Source of the DNA: Thelonectria olida
Taxonomy: Eukaryota > Ascomycota > Sordariomycetes > Hypocreales > Nectriaceae
Reading direction: 5' to 3'
Assembly (NCBI GenBank): GCA_020736575.1
Contig: JAGPYM010000003.1
Span: 2,356,001 to 2,420,000, forward strand
DNA length: 64,000 nucleotides
In this document: positions 1 to 11,118 of the stretch, piece by piece
Position numbering within the stretch: position 1 is the stretch's first letter
Layout of the letters: each line of letters begins with the position of its first letter
Made by a program: the position numbers and the translations under genes
The notes under the pieces: model-generated
Told to the model about the DNA's origin: nothing
What the model saw: the letters and a program-made list of their open reading frames with translations, nothing else
The model's database searches: none

Positions 1-3000
1 AGCAAGTTCGAGTAGTTCCTTCGTTGACTACCTCCCCTCGATCAGCAAGGGGTAACCACCTAGCTAAACTGAGCCTCTCGCTCACTTTCTATCCAAGGTA
101 GGGAGACCTGAGTCTCAGACATCAACAAACAAAGAAGGCCGACAGGAGCGGGCCAAATGCAGGTGCCTGATCTTTTTTTTCATGTTGGTTGTTGTTCATT
201 ATGGAGTGTATTCCACCAGAAAGGTCACGAAGTGGTCACCTCCACCTCAGCAATACGATGTCCCGTGCTTTAGCCTCGCCCTTGCATCATGGCATCTCCC
301 TGGCATGCTTTGGCTTCGCATATAGTGTGTGTGCGAGAACCGTCATGCAAGAATACCGGTGTCAACTCACCAAAAAGTTTTGCGTTCGATATTGACCAGT
401 AATTGTTACCGGGCGACGAGTTGAATCAAGACACACACCGAGAAAGTAGTCATGTATTAATTACCATCTGGCCAGGGTTCACAGAGGTGCCAAGGCGATA
501 TTGGTGGCAGAAAACAATCCAACCAGGTCGCATAGCCCCCATGAGATCGAACCTAATTCAAACTGGACCCTGCCTCCTGCATTCTCACTGATGCACGTCT
601 GTCAAGGCCTACTACGTAACTGGAAACTTCCCCTATGCCTTCACTTGGGTTTGCTGTGACGCAATGTTGCCCTGTCCTGCATTCACCGTTTACGCCTCAC
701 CACTACGAAGAATACAAGAAGAACGACGATCAGTGTGTTTCTAGGTAGGGAGGAGGACGAGAAGAGTGACAGGAGGAGGAGGAGGAGGAGGAGGATGAAG
801 TTATCAACTCCATCAGTGGACGACTGGTTCATGGAAATAAATGTCAATAGCACCGATGCACGAACACACTGGAATGTACTGTACTTGTTCAACTGGGCCA
901 AGGCCAGTCCCGCTAGACCCTCACCGGCAAAGACTCGAAAAAGGCCCCGAATATGCACGAAAACTGCGAAGAACTAGGTCACGATAGGGTCCTTTATTCC
1001 GTCACCTCAGGCCGAGATGCGTGCTCGTGGCCTTATTCTGGTGCCGATGCTTGTTCGCTCTGCAAGGTCCCCAGCTTCCAGTCAGGATCCCAGCTTCTTG
1101 CTCCGGTCCCGTCTTATCTTGAGGCCCTCTTTTTTCCTATTCTTCCTTTGGATGCTAGAGCCGCAACCACAACGATAAAGCACCACGACCGCATCGCATT
1201 GTCAGAATTGACTCAAAGCAGCTTCTGACGACGATGCCTGTCACCAGCCAGCTCCTTTTTATTTCTCGCTTCGTACCGGCCGACGATCAGCTGGCGCGCG
1301 ACGGGCACAGAGCCACGGGCTACTTCCAACGTATTTTTAGACTGGGGACCTCACTCCCGTCGTCCCACACGCTCGCTCACTTGCAAACGGATGTGGTGGA
1401 CGTGGTTGCGTGGCGAGATAGCAGCAAGTCATCAGGGGCGCTAGCTAGCTCGCAAGGAACAAAGTAGCCGCCAGTGCCGGCTGCATCCTCCTCCAGACCT
1501 CTCGATTAACCCGACCGAAGCTTCCATCTGTTCGTCTCGGTCCTCGGCCGATAATTGTTGAAGATGTGTGGTGGTGATGGTGGGAGAGAAGGAAAAGAAG
1601 CGAGACCTGCGGCCTCATCGGAGGGTGCGAGCAACTCTTCGTCATTTTGCATGTCAGGCTTTCACGCGTCTGTCATCATAACTAAACGGGCGAAATGTGC
1701 TCGCATTGCATTGCATTGCAGTCATAGCTCGACTCATGGAGTTGATAGGACGGATTGACGGGGTCTGGGGTACGACAATTTCAGGAAGCCTCCCCAACAC
1801 CCAAATGATCCAAGTGCAGGTGGCGCGCCCCTGGAGCTTTGAGGTGAAACAAGCTGGAACCAGGATAGCCGGCCACTCTGGATGTGTATTCGTACCGTGG
1901 TTTGTTGACGTTGTGTGAGAATTGACGAATACTCCCTCCATACGCACAAGACACGAGACATTCTGGTGATTCACAACAGCTTCTCTTCCCAATTCTGCCG
2001 GTTGGCTACGCACGCACTGCGCGCACATGTATAACTCGGCCCAGATATAACCACAACATGAGGGAAAATCCCGACCTCCTCCCTTCTCCGCCATGTTTCG
2101 GGTGCCGACGCGACGCATCCGCATTTCTTTACACTCGTCCAGACTGAAGATTGGATCTTGAACGGACGACGCGTCAAGGGTCGACGTCACAAGTGGGCTG
2201 GTTGGGGGGCTCGATGGGGCCTACCGGTAGACATATGTACCTCGTACAGCATCTCCTGTGCTTCAGGCCTTCTGCCGCTCACTCATCAGCCACGTCTGGC
2301 CGCCTTGAGGGCATGGTCGATATGCAGCATCATCGGCGAGACCCATGTTTGTGGCCCACGATGTCCTCCCCCCCGGGCCCCTGGTTGCTTGCTACTGCAA
2401 CTTAACACTTGAGGGAGAGCATACGCGGGGTCGAAATTGGGATGGCTTCAACGCCGGTGATCCTTCTTGCTGCTCACCAACAACCAGCGGAAGCACCAGA
2501 AGCAGCCGAATACCACCTCTGGAGTCTGGACCATCTTGCTACTGCTGCTACCTGGTAATTAACTCTATTCGCACTGCACCTTCACCGAGTCAGCAGCGCC
2601 TTGCTCGGCAGGGCTTTTGGAGAGCAGCCGCGCCAGCCTCTGTCAGACGGTCAGAGACCCGACATCTCCCCTGTGACGAGTCTCTGGCGTCCAACATCGG
2701 GGATTTTAATGTACCGTGGGCCGTGGGCGAAGCTTCCAACTACACACACCCTTCCCGTTCATAAGCTTCCGCCGCTGCCGTTTCTTTGGCTTAAAGGAGA
2801 AAGGAGGAATGCCATGATCTGTTCGTGAAGCCTGGTGTCTGGCTTGTCTTGCACGCTGTACCGATCGGTGAGGAAAGCCACATGGCAAACTTCGCCCCTT
2901 TCCCCTGAGAAAATAATGCAGCAACAAAGGGCATCCAAGACTCAGTCTTGTGAGAGTCTCAGCCCTTGATGTCCAGCCCCTTGCTCTTCTCGGCTGTCCG

Positions 3001-4532
3001 GTGCGTTAGTCTGTGCTGTTGGTCAGGACTTGGTGATGATGTGCTGCCTGCCTGTGCCGTGTTCCCACAGCAATCAATATCCGCGCCCGTTCGTCGACAC
3101 CTTTTCTGGCACAGGCGTTCTGGTGGTCCGTCCAGCCGGGCTCAGAGACACAAGAGAAACACCCATCCATCAAACTTTTCGGTCTCAGAGGAAGTCACAA
3201 TAATAACGAGGTAAATCATTGGGCCTTTGGATCTCTCCTCCCCCGTAAGGGAGCGAGTTCATGGACATTGGCCCGAGCGGCCGCCTCCGATTGATGAACT
3301 GCCCACAACGGCGCAAAAGAGGCGTTCCCCAGGGAGACGACCCCAGAACGCCCCCCGACCCCTTGCTCCGTCCTCCGTCCTCCGTATTCCGGGCTCATTT
3401 CACATGGAGATGAGCTGGAGATAAACCCAGGTCGCTGATTGCATCGAGGAGGCGTGTCCAGACAACGAGGGAACGCCGTCAGTGCACATCAATCAATCAT
3501 TCCCCCTCCTCATTAATCGATTAATCAATCTCACTCAGCCCTTTCGCTTGCTCGATTTTAGCCCCCGTTCCCTTGGCTTCCGAACCCCTTCACTCCAGCT
3601 GCTCCGGAGTGCGTCCGGCTCTGCTCCGTGGTCAACCGCAGCTCGATATTGGGCAGGCCAGAGATCCAGAGGCGGGCATGTCACCTGCTTATTTGCTCTC
3701 GCTAGTCCCATGTACAGAGACCTGCAAGCTCAAGGATGGGCGTCTCTGAAGAGTATGTGTGTCCGGGGGCTGCACTGCAAAGCCCTGCAACTACTGCACG
3801 CGGAGGCTGCTCAAAATGAAGATATGCAAGGCAGTCCTTCTTGACCATTCCCAAAGCCTGCCTGTCGCCCGTGGACGCAACCCTCGCCGCTGCAGGCTGC
3901 AGACCTGGCCACCAGGAAGATCTACAGAGTCGATGCGAATGTGACCCGGCTTGTAGTTATCTCGGCGTTCTCATCAACTAATCATTACCAATTCCTGCTC
4001 AGGTAGTTCGCCGTGTACAGACTACAGGTACCCCCGATCCAAAGTTAAGCTCCTTCTCCGTGCCTCCCGTCTGCCGTCCTCGGATGGATTCAAGCTTCCC
4101 CTCCAACCCCTCCACCAACCAACCCTCCTCCCGCAGCCACATTCGCTCAATCGGTACCAGGCCCGCCCCGTTCTCTCAGCCCTCTGTTCATGCCTCGCAC
4201 GACGACAGCCGCCTGAGGATGGTTTACCGCCCTTCCAACTCTATCCAGCCACATTCTCTCCGCCTTTGACGCGTGAAAAGGAACGGCATCCTTGCTGCCG
4301 TGTCCGGTCTCAGCATAAAGCGGGCTGCGAAAACCATCGACAGGCCTGTCTGTTGTACTCGGTACATCCATATCCCTCTCATCCCGCCTGCCCCGCTTTC
4401 GCCCCGTGGTCGCGCAACACAACCACCAGGATCTTCACTGTCCAACGCCCAAGCGTGGGGGAGGAGGCTTCTTTATCGCCGAGTCGTGTTACAGTACATG
4501 CGCGTGCACCGAGCGGTGAGCGAGCAAAAGCC
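1..4532. other. 4.5-kb stretch without a supported gene
   Basis: Reading frames here are short, overlap on both strands and show no recognisable domain, signal peptide or intron pattern. The longest is 178 codons on the minus strand at about 1654-2190. The stretch has an AGG microsatellite near 771 and a short GCATT repeat near 1706. The right part must include the promoter and leader of the Zn2Cys6 gene that starts at 4533. Long non-coding flanks are common next to fungal regulators, but nothing specific can be assigned. Confidence 0.5.
771..795. repeat. (AGG)8 microsatellite
   Basis: About eight perfect AGG units in non-coding DNA. It makes low-complexity Arg/Glu or Leu-rich frames on both strands, which explains the small open frames here. 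Confidence 0.9.
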
Positions 4533-6652
4533 ATGGTCGGTGTGCCGCGAAGCACTGGCTGTCAACTCTGCAGGAAGCGCAAGGTCAAATGTGATGAGGC
4601 ACGCCCGGCATGCGGCAACTGCATCAAGTACGGCGTTGCGTGTCCGGGCTATGATCGGAGCCTCAAGTTTGTGGTCGGCAAACACCAGATCCGCCAGCGA
4701 GGGAAGAGATCCGCCAAGCCCCGCCGCGAGGAGAGCGTCAACTCTGATGAATGTCTCTCTGAGGTGACAATCCTGACCGCCAGGCCCAGACAGATGGTGG
4801 TCACGGCAGTTCCTCGACTCACTCCTCCACATACACCCCCGATAGAGTGTGCTCTACAACCCATGAGAGGTCATCTCATCTGCCAAATGATAGAGAACTT
4901 CTGTCCTTCGGCTCCTCCAGATATGCTCAGCGTATTTCAGTGGATTGGATCCGATCGCCTGGGCTCAGAGGCACTTCTCGATGGCGCCATCTGCTCGTTA
5001 TCGTTGCATCTGTCAGGCAAGGAGACGTCCAGTTCACAGCTAGTGGCACAGAGCCGCACAGTCTACGGGAAGTCCCTCACTGAGCTCCAAGCAGCGTTGC
5101 GTCATCCTTCAAGATGGAGATCTTCAGAAACTCTTTTTGCTGCCATCCTGTTGTGTTACTTTGAGGTGACTTCTGCAACTCTCTTTTCATCATCTCTCCT
5201 CCCCCATGGTTCATGACTGATATCCAATCAGCTGTTTGCGGGGACCAGCTCCCCAGATACCTGGCTTGAGCATGCCAAGGGTATTGGCATCTTGATGGAA
5301 CGGCGCGGTCCCGTGGCGCACGCTGAAGGCTGGGACGCGGCAATGCTGCTATCATTCCGCGGGATTCTCGTATGTTTTGCATTTTTCCTACCTGGCACAA
5401 TATTGGCTCAAAATGAGAAGCCTGTATCACCGGGGACGTGGTCTCTTGAGTCAAGTGACATCAAGGCCCACGATCCAGGGTGACGTTGCGTGTAAGTGTC
5501 TTTCTGGGTAAACAAGTGGTTATAGCAGGGTGAAGATCAATGCGTTTTTTAGGGTTTTAATGCCGTTATGACCGGTAATAATGGGGATGAGTATTATCCC
5601 GTGGTTCGCATTTACCATGGCGCGATACAGCATATCACATAATGTTATACCCTTGAAGCAATCCAAGTGGATGCTGGTTCTGGTAGTTGGTGCCGGGGCT
5701 TGTGGATCTTCCTTGACCACGACCCTTGACGATGCTCTTCAGATGCTAGCTACTCTGGCGGGCCTTGCTAACCCTGTCGCTGCCAGATAATGAGCGACAT
5801 GTTCTTTCCTCGAGAGCAGGACTGCTTCCTGTCTCGACCTGAATGGAGGCCCGTCATGTGTGACGGTGGCAGGTGCCTCGTCCACCCAGCTGGTACGCCT
5901 CCCGAGACCATCAACATTGTCGACGGCTTCTTCCAGCGGCTCGTGGACGTGCCAGCCATACTCAAATGGGGCTACATGGCCCGTGAAGCGAACAAGGCGG
6001 GCATCCCTGTTGATCCTGCCCGGCTTGCCATACTCGCCCATCTAGCCGCCGCCAATCATGCGAGCTTCAGCAGAGGTACGACGAAGGCTTCACCTCGCTT
6101 CCGTATGTCAAGTCGACCGAAGTCCTGCCTGCCGACCCGGCCACGGCGCTGTACGCGACAATCCTCGAGTACGAGCATCCTTGGGCAGGGGCCATGGCCA
6201 TGGGTTACTGGGCGTCGATGCTGATCCTGCAAGAGACGCTGGCGCAGTGCGGGGCGCCCGTGGCCGACTCGGACGCGGTGCAGCGAGACCTGGTGTCCAA
6301 GATTCTCCGGAGCGTCGAGTCGATTAGTCGGGGCACCATGGGTCCGTACCGGGTCGGATACTCGTTGCGGATCGCGTACGAGTTTGCGAGCGCTGAAGCC
6401 CAGGTCTGGATAGGCGGCATGCTTGATCAGTTCTCCAAGAGTTATGCTGCGACGGATAAGAAGACGTATCCCGCGCCGCGCAAAGACTTGGAAGGGTATG
6501 CATGATTGAAAGATGAGTTTCCTCGTTCCTTGATTGGAATGAGGAGCAAGGTATGGTATAAGCTTACCCGTCACTACCTATTATATCACAGGATACTAAC
6601 TCTTATGCGCAGGCTCTTTTATGGAACGGCCGCTGATAAGTTTGGTTCCTGA
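4533..6652 (+). CDS. Zn2Cys6 fungal transcription factor, interrupted reading frame
   Basis: Nuclear DNA-binding regulator of unknown target. The ATG at 4533 puts the zinc cluster at residues 10-37 (Cys 10, 13, 20, 27, 30 and 37, spacing CX2CX6CX6CX2CX6C), followed by a basic Arg/Lys stretch near residue 60. The rest looks like the poorly conserved middle domain of this family. Supported exons: 4533-5165, 5232-5369, 5787 onward, and a last exon 6613-6652 after an intron with a good branch site (ACTAAC before GCGCAG). The 417-nt intron 5370-5786 is unusually long. Between about 6009 and 6070 the frame changes from the one used at 5787 to the one used at 6194. Either a poor 62-nt intron (6009-6070, donor GTTGAT) or a one-base deletion near 6062 would explain it. 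With the shift allowed the protein is about 506 residues. A decayed copy or an assembly error is possible. Confidence 0.82.
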
Positions 6653-6905
6653 GCAAGTGCCCAAACGCCAAGCAAAGCGAGGCGCGCATCCATCCGGTGC
6701 GAGTCCATGGCCATGTTTGACATGATAAGACCATGACATCATTTAGTCCAAGAATGAAAAGAGTTGGTGAGGTTAAGAAAGCGCGTGGATTGAGGCGAAA
6801 TTGAAAAATCTGCGGATGGGTCTAGGGTGGGTCGGTCGGTTTGAGGTTTTCTTTTCTAGGGCGTCACAAACCACGAGACCTCAACAACAACACCATCAAG
6901 ATTGG

Positions 6906-7003
6906 GCCCGGTTAGCTCAATCGGTAGAGCGTGAGACTCTTACGAGTACACAACTCTGAAATATCAAATCTCAAGGCTGCGGGTTCGACCCCCGCATTGG
7001 GCT
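6906..7003 (+). tRNA. tRNA-Lys (CUU) with 25-nt intron
   Basis: A full cloverleaf can be drawn. The acceptor stem is GCCCGGT paired with ATTGGGC, there is a D-arm TTAGCTCAATCGGTAGAGC, an anticodon stem TGAGA/TCTCA and a T-arm containing GGTTCGACCC. The anticodon CTT is at 6939-6941. The intron 6943-6967 starts one base 3' of the anticodon, the standard 37/38 position for splicing by tRNA endonuclease. A run of seven T follows at 7028, the usual Pol III stop. It lies 253 nt after the Zn2Cys6 gene, on the same strand. A near-identical mature sequence occurs at 56964. Confidence 0.97.
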
Positions 7004-7027
7004 ATTCCTATAATTACAAAGGTGTTC

Positions 7028-7034
7028 TTTTTTT
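7028..7034 (+). terminator. Pol III T-run after tRNA-Lys
   Basis: Seven consecutive T, 24 nt after the tRNA 3' end, as expected for RNA polymerase III termination. Confidence 0.75.
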
Positions 7035-7588
7035 GCTGGTCGTGACGGCGTTGCTTTTTTGGTCTGGTTGGTGATGACATCAACTGGAGGACTTTGCAGA
7101 AACAGGGCTGTCAACATCGTTAAATGAGGGGTTTTACGGTACATGCAATAGGGGTTATAATGAGACTCTTGCAGTTCCTTCTTGTTGCTCACCCTCACAC
7201 AACACTGGGTAGGTACATGTTGGGACCGAGTAGTTATCAAGCACCCTTACCGCACTGAAACAACATCTAACTGTTCCACGGTTCTTTTACTTGGAACTGC
7301 TGGAATTCGAGATAACCAGGGGACTTCAAATAAGATATCATAGTTCCATAATCGCATCATTCCATAGTCTAGTGAGAACCCAGTCCCAAGACTCGACTTG
7401 AAAGCTCTAAATATGCAAACCTTAGTTAGTTAGCCCTTGTATGTTATCTTCTTCTCTGGTAGATACAACTCTATCTCTTGGGAGTCCTCCTAACAACAAA
7501 ACCACGTCCACCATCCATTTCGAGTCAACAAGCAGAAGGATGTTGTCGGTGTCATTGCAAAGCTCGATTCCTCCCAACCGACAACATC
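7035..7588. other. Intergenic, nothing recognised
   Basis: AT-richer DNA between the tRNA terminator and the 3' end of the minus-strand secreted-protein gene. It presumably holds that gene's 3' UTR. No RNA gene or repeat was seen. Confidence 0.5.
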
Positions 7589-8206
7589 TCACTTCACACA
7601 CGGGCAGTCAATCGGATGGCCCCTGATACTCCGACCATAGCTCTTCCGCCATTTCTTCATGTGAACCCACGCCCCCTTGTCCTCGCCGCAGGTCTGGTTG
7701 AAGATGGTCTCGGCCGTGTACAGCTCCGTGAGAGGACACGGGTTCCGCTTGAAGAACCAGAGACAGCTGCACACCCAAACGATGACATCTCCCTGCACGG
7801 CTACCTCGCCAAAGAACCGATAGACCTTCATGCCGAGATCACACCTGCGGTACAGAACCTGCTTGGATATCCAGTGTGCGAGGGGGTCGAGGGGCGCTGT
7901 GCAATTGGTGCAGCCGTAGCTGGATACTGGGAGAGGATGGGGGGGAACCTTGTCCCAGTCGATGATTAGTTCTGGCCCGACGGCGTCTGGCGGTCGTTCC
8001 TCTGAACGGGAGAAGATGTCCAGGTTTGCTGGCTGTGGTTGGATGCCGTGCATCCGCTGGATCTTTGGGCTGCTCAGATGCGTGTCATGGTCGTCAAAGT
8101 AAAGGCCGTAGATTCCGTCTTGCGCGTCCTGGGGCATCGTCAGTTCATAGCCGCGGGCACCTATGATGCCGATTAGCGTGGCGAAGACGATTCTCAAGGC
8201 CTTCAT
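7589..8206 (-). CDS. Small secreted cysteine-rich protein, function unknown
   Basis: A single-exon frame of 205 residues. Residues 1-19 form a typical secretion signal: a Lys/Arg start, a hydrophobic core and a likely cut after ARG. The mature part has nine cysteines (about residues 99, 102, 122, 146, 148, 157, 173, 201 and 203), all in the C-terminal half, including CxxC, CxC and a terminal CPC. There are two N-glycosylation sequons (Asn 101, Asn 170). There is no membrane anchor and no enzyme motif I can name. Size, signal peptide and Cys content fit the broad class of fungal small secreted proteins, which includes effectors and many proteins of unknown role. That class is an inference, not a function. 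It is isolated: the nearest protein genes are 0.9 kb or more away. Confidence 0.72.
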   Translation of the reverse strand: MKALRIVFATLIGIIGARGYELTMPQDAQDGIYGLYFDDHDTHLSSPKIQRMHGIQPQPANLDIFSRSEERPPDAVGPELIIDWDKVPPHPLPVSSYGCTNCTAPLDPLAHWISKQVLYRRCDLGMKVYRFFGEVAVQGDVIVWVCSCLWFFKRNPCPLTELYTAETIFNQTCGEDKGAWVHMKKWRKSYGRSIRGHPIDCPCVK

Positions 8207-10731
8207 CGTGACTGGAAATGCTGTTCGTGCGAATTGGGTTTGAGGGCAAGGTACCCAAGGTTAAGATTGAGTGGAAAAGACACACAATTTCCGTGCACCC
8301 CGTGAAGCCTGTCTAAAGTTTTCCGTAAACTTTCTGTATACATTAACATCTGCGTAGGTACCCGGAGAAAGCGGAAACTGTTGTCGCCAATCCAGATTGA
8401 CCACGCAAGAAATCGCTTCACCCAACTATCTTGACACTCAAGGAACAATGACAGGAATGATTGGTGAGTTCGTTACAAAGGAAGATTGTCTGTCCATGCG
8501 CTTCAATCCCCGCAAGGGGGAATCGTGTAGCCTCATCCAAGCCGTAGCCAGCCCTAAAGTCCAACTACTCGTCATCTATAGAATGATTGAGAACTGTCCT
8601 GCTTGGAAAGACTTGCGCGGCTCTTGCAGTCTCGTACTTTTAGGGTTGTGCGAGATCAGCAAGGTAATTGGAACGACTTATCAAAGACAATCTAGCATGA
8701 GGAGGCCAAAAGATGACAACGATGGCCATGATGTAGTTGGGTGTCATGAAGCAATAGTATTCGGGGCCACGTTGGCACTTACGCAATCCTTTCCCCAACT
8801 CAATGGTTCCCACGTTACATGTGCGACGGTTTCACCCACGACAACAAAGCAGTTAGCTCTCGCCCTCGGCCGACCCAAGAAACCTCCAACTGTCTTTCAG
8901 TTGCCACAGGCCGTCGAGCTAGGCTCAGAATAGAGAATGGCGCTCAACTGAAGGCCGGTGGGTTATTGCTTAAAATAGGACGGGTTTGGTTTCTCCCAGT
9001 TGCCATGACTGGCTGGCAACGCCGGCGCAAGGAGGCTTGTTTGTAGAGAACTCTAAAGCATCTGAGCGAAAAGAGTCGACTGGTCGCACAGAGCCGCCAA
9101 GATGCCGAGGTGAGGACGTGAACAATGGTGGAGGAGATATGAATTCTGAGCATACTTATGGGGACAAGGTGCCAAGTGCCAAGAAGATGATGAGGTCACG
9201 CACTAGGGTCATGTTGGATGATGTTGCAAAGTCAGACAAGTCGTTTGGTTGAAGGTTTTTTTGTATAAGTGATAGATATTCGAATTAGGAAAGGGGAAAT
9301 CGACCGAGCTCCGACGAGGAGAATGATAAGTTCCATTGTTTACAGCCAGCCGCTACGGGAAGAGTTTCTATATTTGTCCTTGAGACGAGTCAAAGTCGGC
9401 CCTGAGGGATTCAAGATTTTGTGGCTGGCAATGCCGGTGCTTTTCAGGGTCCATATCTTTGGCGGTTATTACCGCCATGTGAAGGGGTCTTCTTTTGAGA
9501 TCTCGGGATGGATGCATCTCGGATGCAGTCATGTTCCGGGGGTATGGTTCTTTCATCCAGGTACGGTACAGGGGCGAGTCAGTTGATGGAAGAGTTGACG
9601 TCGTATAGGTGAACCATTTCGGCCCAGTCATCGGCCCAACTCTTCCTCAAGTGCTGAGGCGCCATCCATCTGGGGAATATTCGTACTCTCTCGCCTCCGT
9701 CGAGCAAACGGCAGGCTTGGCCCGAGGAGATGGACCGGAGAGCAGAAACGCGTGACCGCCTTTTCGCGGTTGCAACGGCTTGGCAGAGTCAATCGGCCGG
9801 CGGAGTGGAGAATCCAAGATGCTGACGGCATAAGAGCATTGCAGAATGCAGTGCAGTGCAGTGCAGTGCAGTGCAGTTCGGTGTCGCCGTGAGTGATGAT
9901 GGGAGTGGAGAGGGGACATGGGCTCTGCGGGGCCGTCAGCCTTCCGGGCGACGCTCAGTTAACCCTCTCCACTTCTTCCGCCCGTCTCCCCACATTCTCG
10001 TCCTTATTGCTGTTGCCTGATGTTCCATCATTGCCAATGTCGGACCTGACTGTCGATCCAATGGCTTCTGGAGATGTTCCATGGCCAAGACCAGGGTGGA
10101 TGCGCCGCTTGTTGACCACCGTACTCCGTACCGGCCCAAGAGATGCCAATGCTCCATAGTGCCGTGCTTCCGACTACGATGCGTCATTCCCCAATCGGAC
10201 AAGGGTTGCGTTACAACTTACGCCCGGCTGACTCTTATCGGTCGCAGCCTTTGGGCTGTTGTTGGCCTTGGCCTTGGGTTTAGTTAGGTCTGTCTTTAGG
10301 TGGGCGGGGAGGGGATTGTGGACGTCCAGGTGTGGAATGCAACCTACCGACGCATTGATGAGTGAGCCAGCTCATCGCCCATCACAGGCTCTTCAGCCGC
10401 ACGACCTTGAGGGCATTTAAGAGTGTCGTATCTCTCCCTCGAAAGCAATGTGGCTTCCCCCGCTCTTCCTTCTCATCACCATTGAATCCATCCATCTATC
10501 TACCTTTGACCATTTCAAACCATATCTGCACCAGGCGTGCCATATCACGACGAGCACTTCGCATCAAGCTTCGACTTGCGAAAGCTTAGGCTCCTCTTAT
10601 CGCCAACACTATAACTACCCACCTCGGACAACTTATTGAAGAGAACAAACACTCTCCAAATACACACCACAAAATCAAGCCTGCGAACAACAAGCACGCC
10701 ACAATCACCAGACATCATTCACTCACTCATC
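8207..10731. other. 2.5 kb without a supported gene
   Basis: It separates the start of the secreted-protein gene from the small plus-strand gene at 10732. A 178-codon frame at 8397-8933 has no recognisable features. A TGCAG pentamer repeat is at 9847. The last 200-300 bases before 10732 are CA/AC-rich, as in many fungal 5' UTRs. Confidence 0.5.
9847..9876. repeat. (TGCAG)6 tandem repeat
   Basis: Six perfect TGCAG units in non-coding DNA, preceded by an imperfect GCATTGCAGAA unit. Confidence 0.92.
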
Positions 10732-11118
10732 ATGATGGACTCACACAACACCCGCTCTGCTCCCCAGCCCATCAACCCGAGACGCACCTCGGCCACTTCT
10801 ACCTCTGATCAGTGCGGCGGAAGCTACTTTGACTCCCCCGCCATCATGGACGAAAAGGTACGCTCAACATTGGCCCCAGCCTGCACCCGTCCCCATGCAC
10901 CTCTGACCAGGATACAGCGACGCACCGACTCTTACTCGAGCGACGTGTCCATCGGGCTCGACTCTACTCCCGCATCACCGCCCAAGTCATCACACACCTT
11001 CATCAAGCCTACTGCCACCGTAAACAGGTATACCACCTGTGGCCGTCACACTGACCAGCTCCTCTTTGGCGGGCCTTCCCTCACCGAACTGGCTCGTTCG
11101 TTCATCAGGCGCCATTGA
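10732..11118 (+). CDS. Small uncharacterised protein (108 aa, two exons)
   Basis: The start is the first of two ATGs at 10732/10735, after a CA-rich leader. Exons are 10732-10857 and 10918-11118. The donor is AAG|GTACGC and the acceptor is ATACAG|CGAC, giving a Ser/Thr/Pro-rich protein with the junction MDEK-RRTDSYSSD. The 60-nt intron is a multiple of three and has no stop, so the unspliced frame also codes (20 extra residues). The C-terminal block CGRHTDQLLFGG near residue 85 is the most distinctive part and resembles short conserved motifs I associate with small fungal proteins of unknown role. There is no signal peptide or membrane segment. Nuclear or cytosolic location is only a guess. 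Confidence 0.55.
   Translation: MMDSHNTRSAPQPINPRRTSATSTSDQCGGSYFDSPAIMDEKVRSTLAPACTRPHAPLTRIQRRTDSYSSDVSIGLDSTPASPPKSSHTFIKPTATVNRYTTCGRHTDQLLFGGPSLTELARSFIRRH

Noticed and set aside
1654..2190. 178-codon minus-strand frame
   Set aside because: No domain, signal or introns, and overlapped by equally long frames in other phases.
8397..8933. 178-codon plus-strand frame near the secreted-protein gene
   Set aside because: No recognisable features; considered a chance frame in non-coding DNA.
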